Positions 10,059-22,578 of a stretch of 64,000 nucleotides of DNA are shown piece by piece. The notes beneath the pieces were generated by a model. The model worked only from the letters and a program-made list of their open reading frames with translations. It did not search any database and was not told the origin of the DNA. The translations under genes were made by a program, and so were the position numbers. The stretch lies in the NCBI RefSeq assembly GCF_030848805.1, contig NC_092366.1, positions 744,001 to 808,000 of the forward strand, written 5' to 3'. How positions within the stretch are numbered: the first letter of the stretch is position 1; each line of letters begins with the position of its first letter. The DNA is from Temnothorax longispinosus (Eukaryota > Arthropoda > Insecta > Hymenoptera > Formicidae).

Positions 10059-13000
10059 GTAAGTCTATCTTACGACTCCATGCCTGCTTACTGATTACGG
10101 GCGCCTTCGGTGAAATCCTCAATTTAGCCTCTCGCCACATGAGAAGGCTCTCTACGACTCTCCGCGCCTCTTTTCTACTCTCATCCTCGCGAAACTTGCG
10201 AGAGTTACTACTTTATCTCGATATTTTTGTAATAAAAATTTGTAAGATAAATTTATTTCATAGAAAAATTAAATGTGGTTCTCATATTTCGTTTTTACTT
10301 ATTTTTATTTCATTTTTATGCAATTATTTCAAATTAAATTCTTGTTAAGAAAAACATAATATGTTGGAATATTGTACAAGTTGATCTTAGCTAAAATGAC
10401 TTTTATCTTATCGTTTTTATCTAATCGTATACCAACAAAATAACGTTTCTTTCATTATTTGTGTATTCTAAAAATCATTAACAGCCTAATGCGGATCTTT
10501 AACGTTTTCATTATTTATGATATTCTTATAATGTATAATAGTTCGCGGGAAGAGATATATGATTGATCCGAGGCGACCTACATAAGACTACTGAAGACAA
10601 TAGTCAAGCACCGAACTCACAACTGAATTGTAAACGACGAGGCTTTAGGGCGCTCGAAGTCGAAGGTAGAGACTCCCCATTACCCTCTTGCTATTACTCC
10701 CTCTCCACTTTGCTTTGTCACTTCTCCCCTAACAGAGAGAGAGAGAGAGAGGGAGAGAGAGAGCGAGTGTGTGTTTGTTTGTTTGTATGTGTATATGTAA
10801 GTGCAGTTATCACACGTGCTACGACGAACACGTATGATAGCTGCACACTTCTAGCAATGCCATGCGTGCGTGCAACCGTGCGTGCGTGCAAACGCGCGCG
10901 CAGTTGTATGTATATCTCGAAAGAGATGCCAGGAACTGATACGAAATCGATAGAACCCAGTTTCCAACGACGTGACGTGCCAGCGTTATATACCATTCGC
11001 CTAACAGCAGCATCAACCGGCGACAGGAACAACCACAACACTATACCAGCGATCTTCCAGGCGACTCGCGCGTCACTCGAGTATACGCTCTGATTAGGGA
11101 GATAGATATGTTCCCTACATCTCTCTCTCTTCCCCCCTTCCTCTCTCAAAAAAAGATTGACGATACTCCGGGCTAATATCATAAATTTTCAAAAAAAGGT
11201 TACAGGGAAATTACAACAGTACATTTTTCTCATCTGTGCCGCACACAATTGCCATAAATAAAAAATTCCATATATGTATATATATTCGTAAATAATGATA
11301 AAAGAAGTAAAAGAAAGACGTAAATTTAATCAATATTTATAATATTGACAAAAAAATCAATAAAATAACGTTAATATTTTAAAGATTGATAAAGCACATA
11401 CACACAAATACACATTTATATAATCGTTTACAAGGTACCTACATCATATTATCGTCTAAAAAAGTATGTCAGCAAATGTAGCAAACGATGATTGAAAAAG
11501 ATGAAGATTTTATGAACGATTAAATGAACAATTTGCTCGTGCGTAATGCGCGAGTAATACGCATTTACATGGAAACCAGATTAAATCAGATTTTCATTGG
11601 TCACGAAAAGTGAGAGGTAATTGCTCAGAATTAATACCGAGTCTCATATTTTCGTTCAGCCGGTGTTCCGACGGTTTCGCGAATACAAATCACCAGTCAC
11701 GAATAATAATCGAATGCTGTTTAATCGCGAGCGTTTCACATGAGGCATTATAATTGAATAATTGCTTTTGTCCATAAATATAAAATGAATACTTTATCAA
11801 ACGTAGAAAATTTTAGTAGCATACATATATTTTGTAAAGCAATTTTCAATATCTTGCGAAAACAATTATTAACGCTTGTTCTCCAAGAATTAATAACTCA
11901 GTTAAATTAATTACTGTCCCATTGACGTCAGAGACGCGCCATGACAAGTCATGATCACTATAATACCCGCGTTCTCTCTCGGTGACAAACTTGGGGAACG
12001 TGGTGCGATTGGCAAACAGAAAGCCCGCATATACCGATAAGGAATTATGATGTTGACGGTTACATCACGACTGCTCGTAAGTGATTTCCGAACGGAAAAT
12101 TCGCTGCCGAATGCATCATCACTCGCGGCAGCCTTCCTTTTCAGAGATTTCGACATATGCGGGTAGAAATTTTTGATTGTAATAAAATTTTCAAATACAG
12201 ATAATTTTTAATTTTTTTGTTTCTTTAATGTAGAAAATTTCTTAGCGATTGTATATTTTAAATTAAATATTCGTCAAGGCTTAAATTTGTATTGTTTAAA
12301 AATATTAAAAATTAGCGATAAATATTATTTATAGCTAATTTTAATTTAAATATTAAGAGAAATTAATATTTTATTAACAACATGTGTCTCGGAATCATAA
12401 TTTGCATAACTTGAATTTTTAGCATTATACAGCTCGCGAGTAAATCTAAAAATTTTATCTTCGTTATACGCGAAACTTTTGAAAAGTCGGGAACCACTTA
12501 GATAGAAAGATTCTTGTTAGAAGATTCAGTATACAGTTCAATCTCTCTTAAGGTAATAGTTTGTCTCTGATGGAAAACTACGTGAAAGCAATTCTCGAAA
12601 AATTGTCAACACGGAGAAATTCCAAGTTTTTGATCCGTAGCGAAGCAACGTCGCACAAATCCATAAAAGATTTTATTAAATAGTCGAAACCACTCGCCTC
12701 GTCCCCGCGTTGAAAAGGAGCATGAAGTTTTAAGGGAACGAGAGGCAAAAGAGGGCGCATTGCATTGGCTAGATTAAAGGAAAAACTTTGCGATTATTCA
12801 ACTTTACCATTCCGCCTTTTCGGGACACTTCATTCTTTTCGCAAATGCGATTGACGAATTTGGAACATTGTACATTCATCCATTTGCGAGCACTCGCTTT
12901 ATCTGCTAACTGGGCTAGGCAAAAAAATCCTAACAAATTATAATAAAACGCAACTATCTACCTACATACTTTATCAGAATTTTACTTTGATATTCGATCA

Positions 13001-16000
13001 ATATACTTATAACATTTGGAATTGAAAAGTTGACAATTTTACGACTTCTCTTAGAATATAATGCAAAAAATTCTTTTTATATGTTAATTAAATGTATGAC
13101 AAGTGTCATAAGTCGGATAAAATTTTACTACAAATAAAAATCAAATTTACAAATTATCCTAGAAGCAGAATCGATTCGTTATGCACGATTGAAAAGTCGC
13201 TTTGTGTATTTCTCGTAGGAAGAACGGCTTTCCGAGTTCTGACTTCTGACGCAGGCATTAGAAAACAAATCCGCGGAATCTGAATAGGCAACAAGATTCC
13301 TGTCGGTAGTTTAAATCAACCTTCCACGACCTTCGCCTCCCTGTTTCCTTTCCAGCGAAATATCTTCAGGTGGTTCGCTGTTATGCCAGAGGAGCAATAT
13401 AAACGCAGTCGTCCCGTAGGAATATAGCAGAGAGAGAACCGTCAGTTTAGTTATTTTGATATCAAATTATTAAACCTCGCGCAGCTATTTAAATCAGCTT
13501 TCCTCGCTATTTCCCTCTCCGCCGTTTTTATTTCCTTACCTACTTTTATCCAAAACCTGCGAGATTCTTCGCCGCGTTCACGCTCAAAGAATCACTCGGT
13601 ATTTCTCAATATTAATTTGAATTTTGCGAAGAAAAAAAGAGCGAAAACAAAAAAAAAATACGTACATAAAAGAACTCTCTACGGTACTCACGCAGATTGG
13701 CGCTTGACGAAAGTCACATTGCGCTCGAGTAGTCCCGGAGAATGTTTTTTAGGAAGAATCTCCTTAAGAAGGATTCTGAGCGAGACCAGAAAGCACCGAA
13801 GTTTTCGAGTAATCGCGGTTATTACTGGAAGTGCAGTTGCTAAAGTTTCACGGTAAATAACGAGCGAATTAGAATTATTGTCGGAAGAAAGTAGAGGATA
13901 CTTGGTGCGAAATTTTACAAAGTCCCGGGTAGCCCGTCTTTCAATAATGTACTCTGTTTCCATCCTACGTGTCGTGGCGGTTTTCACGATTGTCCCCGAG
14001 AAAATTAAGAAGAAGCTTCCTTTCTTCGTAATGAAGAAATATCAACCACAAAAAATTTCTAGTCGTCATATTTTTATAAATATATTATAGCGATTTATAT
14101 ACACTGTGACGTTATCATTTGGAATCTCAGCTCGAATAACGATGTAAAATTATTATCAATTACGAATGTGACTACAATTCTCACTCTTATATTATTTTTG
14201 TACCGCAATATCACAGTGAGCCATATTATTATATTATTATATATTAATTAACGTAATTAGTGTATCAATATCACGATATTGTTATACGTCACCGGTGAAA
14301 TGATTATGGCATTAAACTATACGGCGTGAAGTCGCGTGACGCGATGCACTATCTCTTCTTTTAGGTCCATGTCGAAGGATCGTTTCGCACCCTTATGATA
14401 AAGAATGACCCCTCGTTCTTTGGTACCCCCGCCAACAGGGGAGTTGCCTCGGCGGTAAGAACTTATCGTATCCGCAAAATCTCTCCCGCCACCGTCCAAA
14501 GAGTAAGAAAACTTATCAGATCGCTCGTAAAAAGTTATTTTCCGAAAATGAACTCGCCGACATTGTCTGCCGGCGTGAACAATACCCCATAGGGTTCCGG
14601 CGGTGGAAGATACGCCGCAAGATGATTCTGTCAACCGGCGCGTTGATCGAGTCGATAACTCTTATAGAGTTGACTAACTCGGATATACTTTATCCATCCC
14701 CCTTTCGTATTATACTTATTTTCGTCCATGAAAAGAACTGGGACATCTGGAAAAAAATTTTCCAGGTTTATAAGATACCTTCGAGAAAAATATACATGTA
14801 ACTCTTTCGAAGGTATTCAATTTTTCATTGAAATAATTTTAACACTACGACATATACCGCTAAATATTCCCTAAGATTCTCTCTTATCAAGACTTATCAA
14901 GTTGCGTGAGGTATATATATATCTATATATATATCGTCATAAATTCAGAGGAATATTTTCTCTTCGGTCGCTTATATAATCTCATCGTTTTGATGTTTAT
15001 TCGCACCCCAAGGCTTTCAGCTGGAGTCTCAAGGATCCAGGATCGCTAGCTTGGATCTTTTCAAATCTCACGTGATTCCACGTGAAACAAAAAGATTACA
15101 GAGGGATTCCGCGTATAAAGACGAGCTCGTGAAATCTCACGAGGGGGGCGAAAGAGAGATAGAGAGGTGAAGGCGTAGAAAATGATGAAATAACTATAAA
15201 GTTTCGCTTTACGAGGAAGGGTGGACTCGAGAGCTTATTGGACTCGACGCGTTTTCGCGAGGCGACCTTCGAATCCGCAATCCCTTCCGGATGTCCACGG
15301 TGATTTTCCTTACTTCCTCTTTCTCGCAGCGCGCGCACACACATACATACATCTGTGGAAGATTGCACGGGACAGGTCGAGAGAGAGAGAGGGCTCTCTC
15401 CGCGGAAAGTGTCTCGTCCCGTATGGCCGTAAGGGCCACGATTTTTCTGTCCACGAGGCCAAGGCTATGCTTTTCTCTTAAAGCGCGCGTCGAAAGCAAT
15501 GGGAAGCGCGGCTTTATTTGCCGAGAAAACACTTTGCGAAACGAAATAAAGTATCACGCGGCAAGGAAGATAATGGCTTTTCTTTCCGCGCTCGCTTTCC
15601 CATCAACGAAAATGGACGCGCTGAAATATTTCTCGCGAGGAGAAAATTGGAACTTGCTTCGTTACGCAACGACTAAATGCCAAATAATGCACCTTATCGC
15701 GAATAACAATAAAGAGACAGTACGCTCCGCTGCGAAAAAAGAAAAGAAACGTCCAATCTCCGGCGAGAGCAATTCCTGAAAATCGCTCTCTCTTTCTCTC
15801 TCTTGCGTGTGCGCGCGCGCGCGATTCCGCGTAATCATCCGGAATCGCCGCCGCGGGAAATTGCGGTGGATTAGACGCCTTATTCCGCCCCGGGGGCGGC
15901 AAGCTCGCGCCCGACTTTATTCTAATTAGTCACCGGAAAGCTCGGAAAGCGCGATACTTTCCTGAAGTGCCGGCGGGCGCGCTTCCGGTGAAACGAAAAG

Positions 16001-16938
16001 GACCTCGTAAGAGCTAGGCGAGAGAGAGAGAGAGAGCGAGAGACAGGAAGGGAGGTGAAAAGGAGCGCGAAGGAGTCGGAAGTGACCGTGCTCGTTCCAC
16101 CGCGTATTCGTCGTGTCTCAAGAATAATTCTCGGCGCGAATAATGGAGTGGGCCCGTTCAAAAGTCCCATAAATTCCACGAAACGTGCTACCTGCTGTGG
16201 TGGCTTCGTAGAGACGCCGGGCGTCCCGCGCTCCGCGCAGCTTGATGGCGCTCCTGAATATATCGGTGTGGCGTTATGTTAACAGAATAGAGAGAAAGCG
16301 AGAGAGAGAGAGAAAGACAGAGCAAACACGGTGGTGGCCGTGCTGGATACGATATTCTATAGCGAGAACGAACAGGCGAGTTAAATAGCCGGAGGCTACC
16401 AATTCCCCGGCCGCTAACAGCCTTCGCGCAGAGCAACTCGCCGCGTCCGCGTCGCGTCGTACCGGGCCAGCTGAGCACCGGAGCTCTTCCCGGTGACATT
16501 TAAGGGCTGGCGCAGCGATAATTTCGCGTATGTGCGCTCCGCTAATTAGCGACGCGACGTCGACGCCTGGAATCAATCGATAATGGTTCGCGAGGGCAAG
16601 TCGACGGCGCGCCGCACACATGCAGCGATCGTTACATTTTGATCGCACGAGATTGTTCACGTTTAGCAGCCGCGAGCTCTGTTCCATGCGACCGTTCCGG
16701 CATTTCCGGCGTGCGCACCCTCTGATTTACTGCAACTCGGTGTGTACACGCGGCCCCTAACCGGCAGACCAATAGACTTCTCGACTTGGCTTTAAGACAA
16801 TCGGCCCTATTTGGAGATTGTTGACCACAGCGGATTATACGCAATCAAAACGACAATAGCGTCGCCTAATGCTTGTGTCAACGGGAAACTTAACACGAGA
16901 AAGATCAGTGCCGAAATATCAGTTTTAGAAGAAAAGTA
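10059..16938. other. Gene-poor DNA, no recognisable gene
   Basis: AT-rich stretches alternate with GC-rich patches. GA/TC-rich tracts are near 10735-10765, 15780-15800 and 16020-16046. Short hairpins occur at 14747-14765 and 14775-14816 (ATACCTTCGA / TCGAAGGTAT). The frames at 10563-11093 and 15291-15779 are Arg/Glu or Ser-rich and show no domain. No tRNA or rRNA was seen. Confidence 0.6.
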
Positions 16939-17274
16939 CAGTAAATTCTTGTAACGTGATACTCGTATAACGTGAATTTATATAACGCGACGAAAAAATT
17001 GCGGCATTGCTCGTATAACGCGGTAAATCAGCCCCATATAAAGCCCCAATTAAATTCAAGTAACAAAGCAATTAATCATTATGGTACTAAAATAAGTGCA
17101 TAAACTTGTTTCAATGAGGCAAATTGAATTCTTGTTTGACTTTTCAAATTTAATTGTTTTGATTTTTGTTTTATTTCAAGACAAAATAAAAATTCTGTTG
17201 TTAATCCTTTCGTTCCCATTCTAGTCATGTGGCTACGTACAAATTATGAAATAAAATATTACTGCCTGCGAATA

Positions 17275-17319
<45 letters not shown>

Positions 17320-17882
17320 CTATGAAATATATTGTAGCTAATTATAGTTTTACCTTACAGTTTTGCATAGTTATAAAAACTTTACATTTGTAGATAGCAT
17401 GTAGGTATTGATATGTATTAAAAAATTTCTCGATAACAGAGTATCGTCAATATCGTCATCTTTCGTTCGTTGCCGTTACAGTTCGGTGTGTGAAAAATTA
17501 TCATAAATACAATAAAAGCTTGCAAAATTATAACTTAAAATATTTTAGTAAAAAGATTTTTGTAAAAGTAAATAAAATTTTCATTGTACATATAATAACT
17601 TTGCAATGCAAATTACTATTAACAGTGTTGCAAAATATATAGATAATTACAAAATAACATGCAAAAAACATATCTCTTTAAATTTTTCCAAAATATCAAA
17701 ATGTTTTTTATTAAACGCTTATTCGTCATATACACATAAATTTGGGAATAAAAGTGTTAAAGCCTTTATGTAGAAATTAAAATTTATAAACATTTCTACA
17801 TACATATACATAATCCGTATATATAATGCGGCTTGTATTATACGCGAATTCATGTAATGTGAAGAACTCTCGTATTATACTG
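16939..17882. mobile_element. pogo/Tigger-like (Tc1/mariner superfamily) non-autonomous element, 944 bp
   Basis: The element begins CAGTAAATTCTTGTAACG and ends with the reverse complement of CAGTATAATACGAGAG, flanked on both sides by TA (16937-16938 and 17883-17884). CAGTA termini with TA target duplication are typical of pogo/Tigger elements. Subterminal CGTATAACGCG-type motifs recur at both ends (for example near 17014-17024 and, inverted, near 17835-17850). The interior is AT-rich with an (AT)n run and no transposase frame, so it is a deletion derivative or MITE. Confidence 0.72.
17277..17315. repeat. (AT)n microsatellite
   Basis: This is a perfect AT run inside the pogo-like element. Confidence 0.95.
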
Positions 17883-17884
17883 TA

Positions 17885-20527
17885 TTTTTCTAAATAATGA
17901 AATTCGAAATCGTCATTACGGTAATTAGCAGAAATCATACGCACATTTCTAAAAAAAAACGTCATTTAATCTTAAAATTATATCTAAGTCATAATTCCTA
18001 ATTCGTTATATGATAAACTAAATCTTTTAATCAATCGCTGAATCAATATATTTATTCGATTAATAGAAGTTTCGATGTCTTTTTTTAAATAATCTCGTCT
18101 CATGGATGTAACGTAATGTTACATTTTTCTTGTCAGCGGAAACTATTCTATTAATCATCAGTCATCAAGATAATCCGGGCTGCGTGTAGCAAGTGCTCTT
18201 TGTTTCGCACACCGTGTGTATAGTAGGGCACGTGTAAATTTGAAGCGCACGGCGGAGCTTTCCCCGAGTGTTGATCGAGCCTAGGAATCCGTCGAGATTG
18301 CGCGGGCGGTAAGAGTGCTTTACCGACAATCCGAGCAGAATGTCGGAAGGAATCGTGAACCGGATGATTCAATCAACTTGGTAGAATACCTCCGATGCCC
18401 GCGAGTCGGACGGGAATTGGATCGCAGCGCAACGAACTTGCGCACTTTCGGCTGCCGCTCGCGATTTTCTTTTTTAATCCCTTGATACCCTTCTCCGAGC
18501 CCCGATCCGATGTATTTGTCGCATCGTATTACACACTTCCCCGACATTTTCTACAGTTTTTCTACATCCGAGCAAAGTGTGAATGACCCCGTCGTCGACG
18601 AATTGATGATATATTTCTCACGCGCGTTTTTTGTGAGTTAATAAATTAAATAAAAATAATACAAAATTACAAAATATATAAAGTAAATTTAAATTTGTCT
18701 TGTTTATCCTTTCTCTTTTTTTCTTTATAGCAATTACATAGTAAATATAATCAACGTGAATTTTTCTTGCGTAATATATGTAACCATGTCTTCAGTATTA
18801 ATTAATGTCAAGATAATAATCTCAGTCGAGTATTTCTTATTTCACTCTGTTTGTGAATATATATTTGATACAGACTAAAAGTACAGACAAATCGCGAAGC
18901 GCGTCAGCAACAACACGTGAACGTAACAAACGATAACGGTAAAAAGCCCAAGCTGTAACATCGCCTGACGAACAATCGCAGCGTGCCTCCTGTGTCTCCG
19001 AATATTAATTACTCCACTCGGAAAGAAACGAATCATCATCCGCGGAGTTCGTCTCTTATTGCATTGCAAACTAAGAAGAAGCAAGCGCATTGAGCGATCT
19101 ACTAAACGTCGACGATCTTTTTCGACCGGCGGTGGTCCTACCTCTTTGCAGCAAGAACAGAAAGAAGAAGACGAAGAAAAGAGGAAAAGTAGAAAGAGTA
19201 GACGGGAAGCAAGAATAAGCAAGAAGTCGAAAAGGGACGGAGACGACGACGGGAAAGGAGATCTGCAATCTTTGAGAAAGAGAGAAAGAGAGAGAGAGAC
19301 GTGGAAAGGCGACGAAGGCGAGAGCAGTGGCAGGAGGGTAAAAACAATTAGCCTAGCACCCTATCTCACCCCGGCATGCATCATAGGGTGGGGGGTACCC
19401 GCTGCTCTCTCGAGGTGGGAAAAGGAGACTGCTGGAGATGAGCCTCCATGAATATATCGATATCCCATTAGAGGGTTCCCTCTTCACCGACCGCCTCCCC
19501 CTCCCTCCCGCCGCTTCTTCGGCCCTCTCCCGCGCACCCTCTCGTCTCGTCATCCGCGCGCCTCCGCTTGCCACTAGACTGTTTAAAGAGTGGCTGGAAG
19601 CCAGGCGCTGTGGTGTTCGGATGAACGCCCGCGAGGATCGCGTGCCGAGTTGAGGGAACGAGGAAGAGGGAAAGGAAAGAGAGGAGAGAGGCTGGCGCGT
19701 TCGTGCCACCCTCCGCGCACCCTGATGGTTCCGCCAGGGTGTTCGATCCTGGAATGCAGGCTGCCGGTTTCAGGGTGGAGTTTCGCATCGCATCCCGCGC
19801 GCCGGCATCGACGCGGACTAACGGCCTCGATCTAATCCCGACATTAATGCCACGGCAGGCAACCGTTACCCGTTTTGCACCTATAAACCACCCAGATCCT
19901 CTTGCTATGCGTTTCAGTCCTTTCATCGGTGTGAAGAGGCGAGAGAAGGAAGAAGAAGAAAGGAGGCCGAAGGGGTTAGGCGCGATCGAGTGAAACGATC
20001 GTTTCGCTTGTAACGGCTCCCCTTTTCTTCTTCTTTTTTCCCCCTTTTTATCGTCGCGAGACGGAAAATATCCCTCACTTGCATATAACTACCGCATTAT
20101 ATTTTCGATCACGTCTCAGGTGCAGGTCCTCGAGGACAAGGCTGCAAGACACTCGCTCGAGGTCGGAAACGAGCGAAAAAGCGAGATCGATCGATCTTAC
20201 CGCGCGAGCGAGCGAGCGAGCGAGTGACCGCCGCGTAGGAGAAAAGATCCGATTTAGCAAATTGCCCGTGCGGATTATTCGCGCTTCCTTCCTCGCGCGT
20301 GGAAAGCACGTGCCGCGAACTTTTTTCATTTCGAGCCCTCGAGACCACTCCGCTATATCTGCGAGTGTGCTTAACGTCGGAAAAATTTCGCCTGCTCTCC
20401 GGCAACGATGAGACTTCATCTATCCTTAAATGAGCGCGCAGGAAGGTCGTGTCGGACTCCTTGCAAGATCGATAATACATTTCCCTCGATTTTCGCGATC
20501 GATCAGAGTTTGCACCGGAGTTATACT
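17885..20527. other. Gene-poor DNA with a GC-rich block at about 19.1-20.4 kb
   Basis: No supported gene lies here. The GC-rich block gives several overlapping open frames on both strands (for example 19059-19451 +, 19468-19926 -, 20109-20480 -). They are low-complexity or Arg/Ser-rich and mutually exclusive. A (GCGA)n tract is at 20203-20225. The block could be a promoter-like CpG-rich region, but no splice-consistent exon was recognised. Confidence 0.5.
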
Positions 20528-20993
20528 GTCATAAATTATTAAATTATAAGTTGCCGTTGCAAATTATACACGGGCTAAATATTACTTTGTCTAATTATAT
20601 AATTTGTTAATTCGTCTCAAATAATATAATGGTAATGTATAATAATACTATTATATATTCTAAAGCTCAAATAATACTCTAATATCCATTATCTTATATC
20701 AATAGATATTCTTTAATTATTTTAAATCTTTATTTCAATATTGATTTCCCTCTTAAAAATATCTATAAGATATAAATCATATCCGTAATACATCGTAAGT
20801 CATTAAATTATAAGTTACTGTTACTGTAAATTGTAGACATGCTAAATATTTTTATAATTCGTCTCAAATGCTATAAGCATCGATATAATAACACTCTTTA
20901 AAATCGAATATTCTCTAATATTCAAATATCGAGTTTTTAACTTTTTTAAATCAGAATTCGATATTAATCCCTTTTAAAACATTCACTAATAAG
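20528..20993. repeat. Diverged tandem duplication, two copies of ~200-240 bp
   Basis: The copies at about 20528-20770 and 20794-20993 share landmarks in the same order: TCATTAAATTATAAGTT / ATTATTAAATTATAAGTT, GCTAAATATT, ATTCGTCTCAAAT, ATTCTCTAATATTC-type blocks, TTTTTTAAATC, GATATTAATCCCTTTTAAAA / GATTTCCCTCTTAAAAA, and a final TAATAAG / CTATAAG. Both are AT-rich and noncoding. Confidence 0.7.
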
Positions 20994-22525
20994 ATTAATT
21001 AATGTTAATGTATTAATAATACAATTCTCTCAATATTTTCTATGCATTGCATTGTTTAATCTTAATATTATCCCGTAGCTAAAAAACGTCTAACAACCGT
21101 AGATCCGTGACTCGGCCTATACACACAGGTGCACGGTAAGATTGGACTCCTTCCCGCTTTCTGCTCGGTATTCCACGAAAGTTCTTCGCCTCTTCCACCC
21201 CATTACACTTGGCCAACCGAGTAAAGAGTCTCACTTTATTTTTGACCACGTACCGAGATAGCTAGGAATTTCATTTCTCGCTTCCCTAGGGGTATAGTTA
21301 CGTTCAGATCAGGATATCACCCTTGCAACACTTCTCGCCCCTAAGAAATATTATTCCGCAAGAATCGCTTTCTTCCACGGCGCGGTCTCCTTGTTTCCTC
21401 TTTTCCTTTTTTTATATTTCCCATTATCTCGATCGCGATTTCGACGCGTGCAGCATCACACTATTTGATATGAAAGAACTATGATTCTGCAGCGCGAAGG
21501 AACTATATATATACGCGGATAAAATTAGAGGTCTATATCTTTCGGGATCATATAATTCTTATCACAGAACATCTTTTTACTACTTACTTTTATACGATTA
21601 TTTTCTGAATAATTTAAAATAGTCGCTTTGATAGCAGCAGAGCGAGTAAGATCTTTCTTTACGGTCGGTTTCGTTGCATTTCCGCGACACAACGCGCCAA
21701 AAATTCCATGCGTCTCGGGGTGGGTTTATATATGCTGGTTAACGACTATTCGTATAAACACACCCGGCTTCATAAAAATGCGCGCGAGGAAGGGTGGAAA
21801 ACAAGACCGGAGTGCTAATTAACTCATGGCTCGATGCTGAAGGCACGGAAAATGTTAGCTTCAAGCTACTCGTTGACCGCGTAGAGAAATGGATGTTTAT
21901 AAAAAGGTAAAGAAGAGAGAGAAAGAAAGAAAAAAAAAGTGAAAACGACGTCGCGTGACTCGCACGATAACGGAGGGAAAGTGGTCTTATTTCTGTGAGA
22001 ACCCTGGCCGGGAAGATTGCACTCCATCCATCAGTATGATCCGAGAGATACTGCGTTTCTCACACACAACACAGAAATCGAGCACAATGCGAGCGTTCGT
22101 GCGCGCGAGGCGTTCCTATCATTTGGATTTATTAACTTCAATGGGAAGAAGCACTCTCGCATTCGGCGAAATCTGTTAGCGCGAGTTAAAAATGCAAAGA
22201 CGTGCACGGTCCGTTCGTGATGCAAATTCAATGCTAAATGTAGCTGTCCGAGGCTCCGATCTATATCTTTGACGCTTAATAAGAAGGAGCTTTCGCGAAT
22301 ACTCTTGAATTCGAGATAAATCATGCAAAGCTCGAAGTTTACGCTTAAAATACATTTTATATTTATCGCTGTGTTTTTCGCAAAAGAGCTTGGCCTTTAA
22401 TAACTGCGATAACGAAAGGTTTAATAATCATTCCCAGCGAAACACGCTTATTCGTGTAAGGGCGATATTCCCGGCAAGCTGGCAGGCAAATCCCATTCAG
22501 TGCATTCTGTTCTCTTTCTCCCCTT

Positions 22526-22578
<53 letters not shown>

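Noticed and set aside
10563..11182. 176-codon + frame and overlapping 154-codon - frame
   Set aside because: Both cross GA/GT simple repeats (RERERE and VCVCLFVCVYV runs) and share the same DNA. Neither resembles a known protein.
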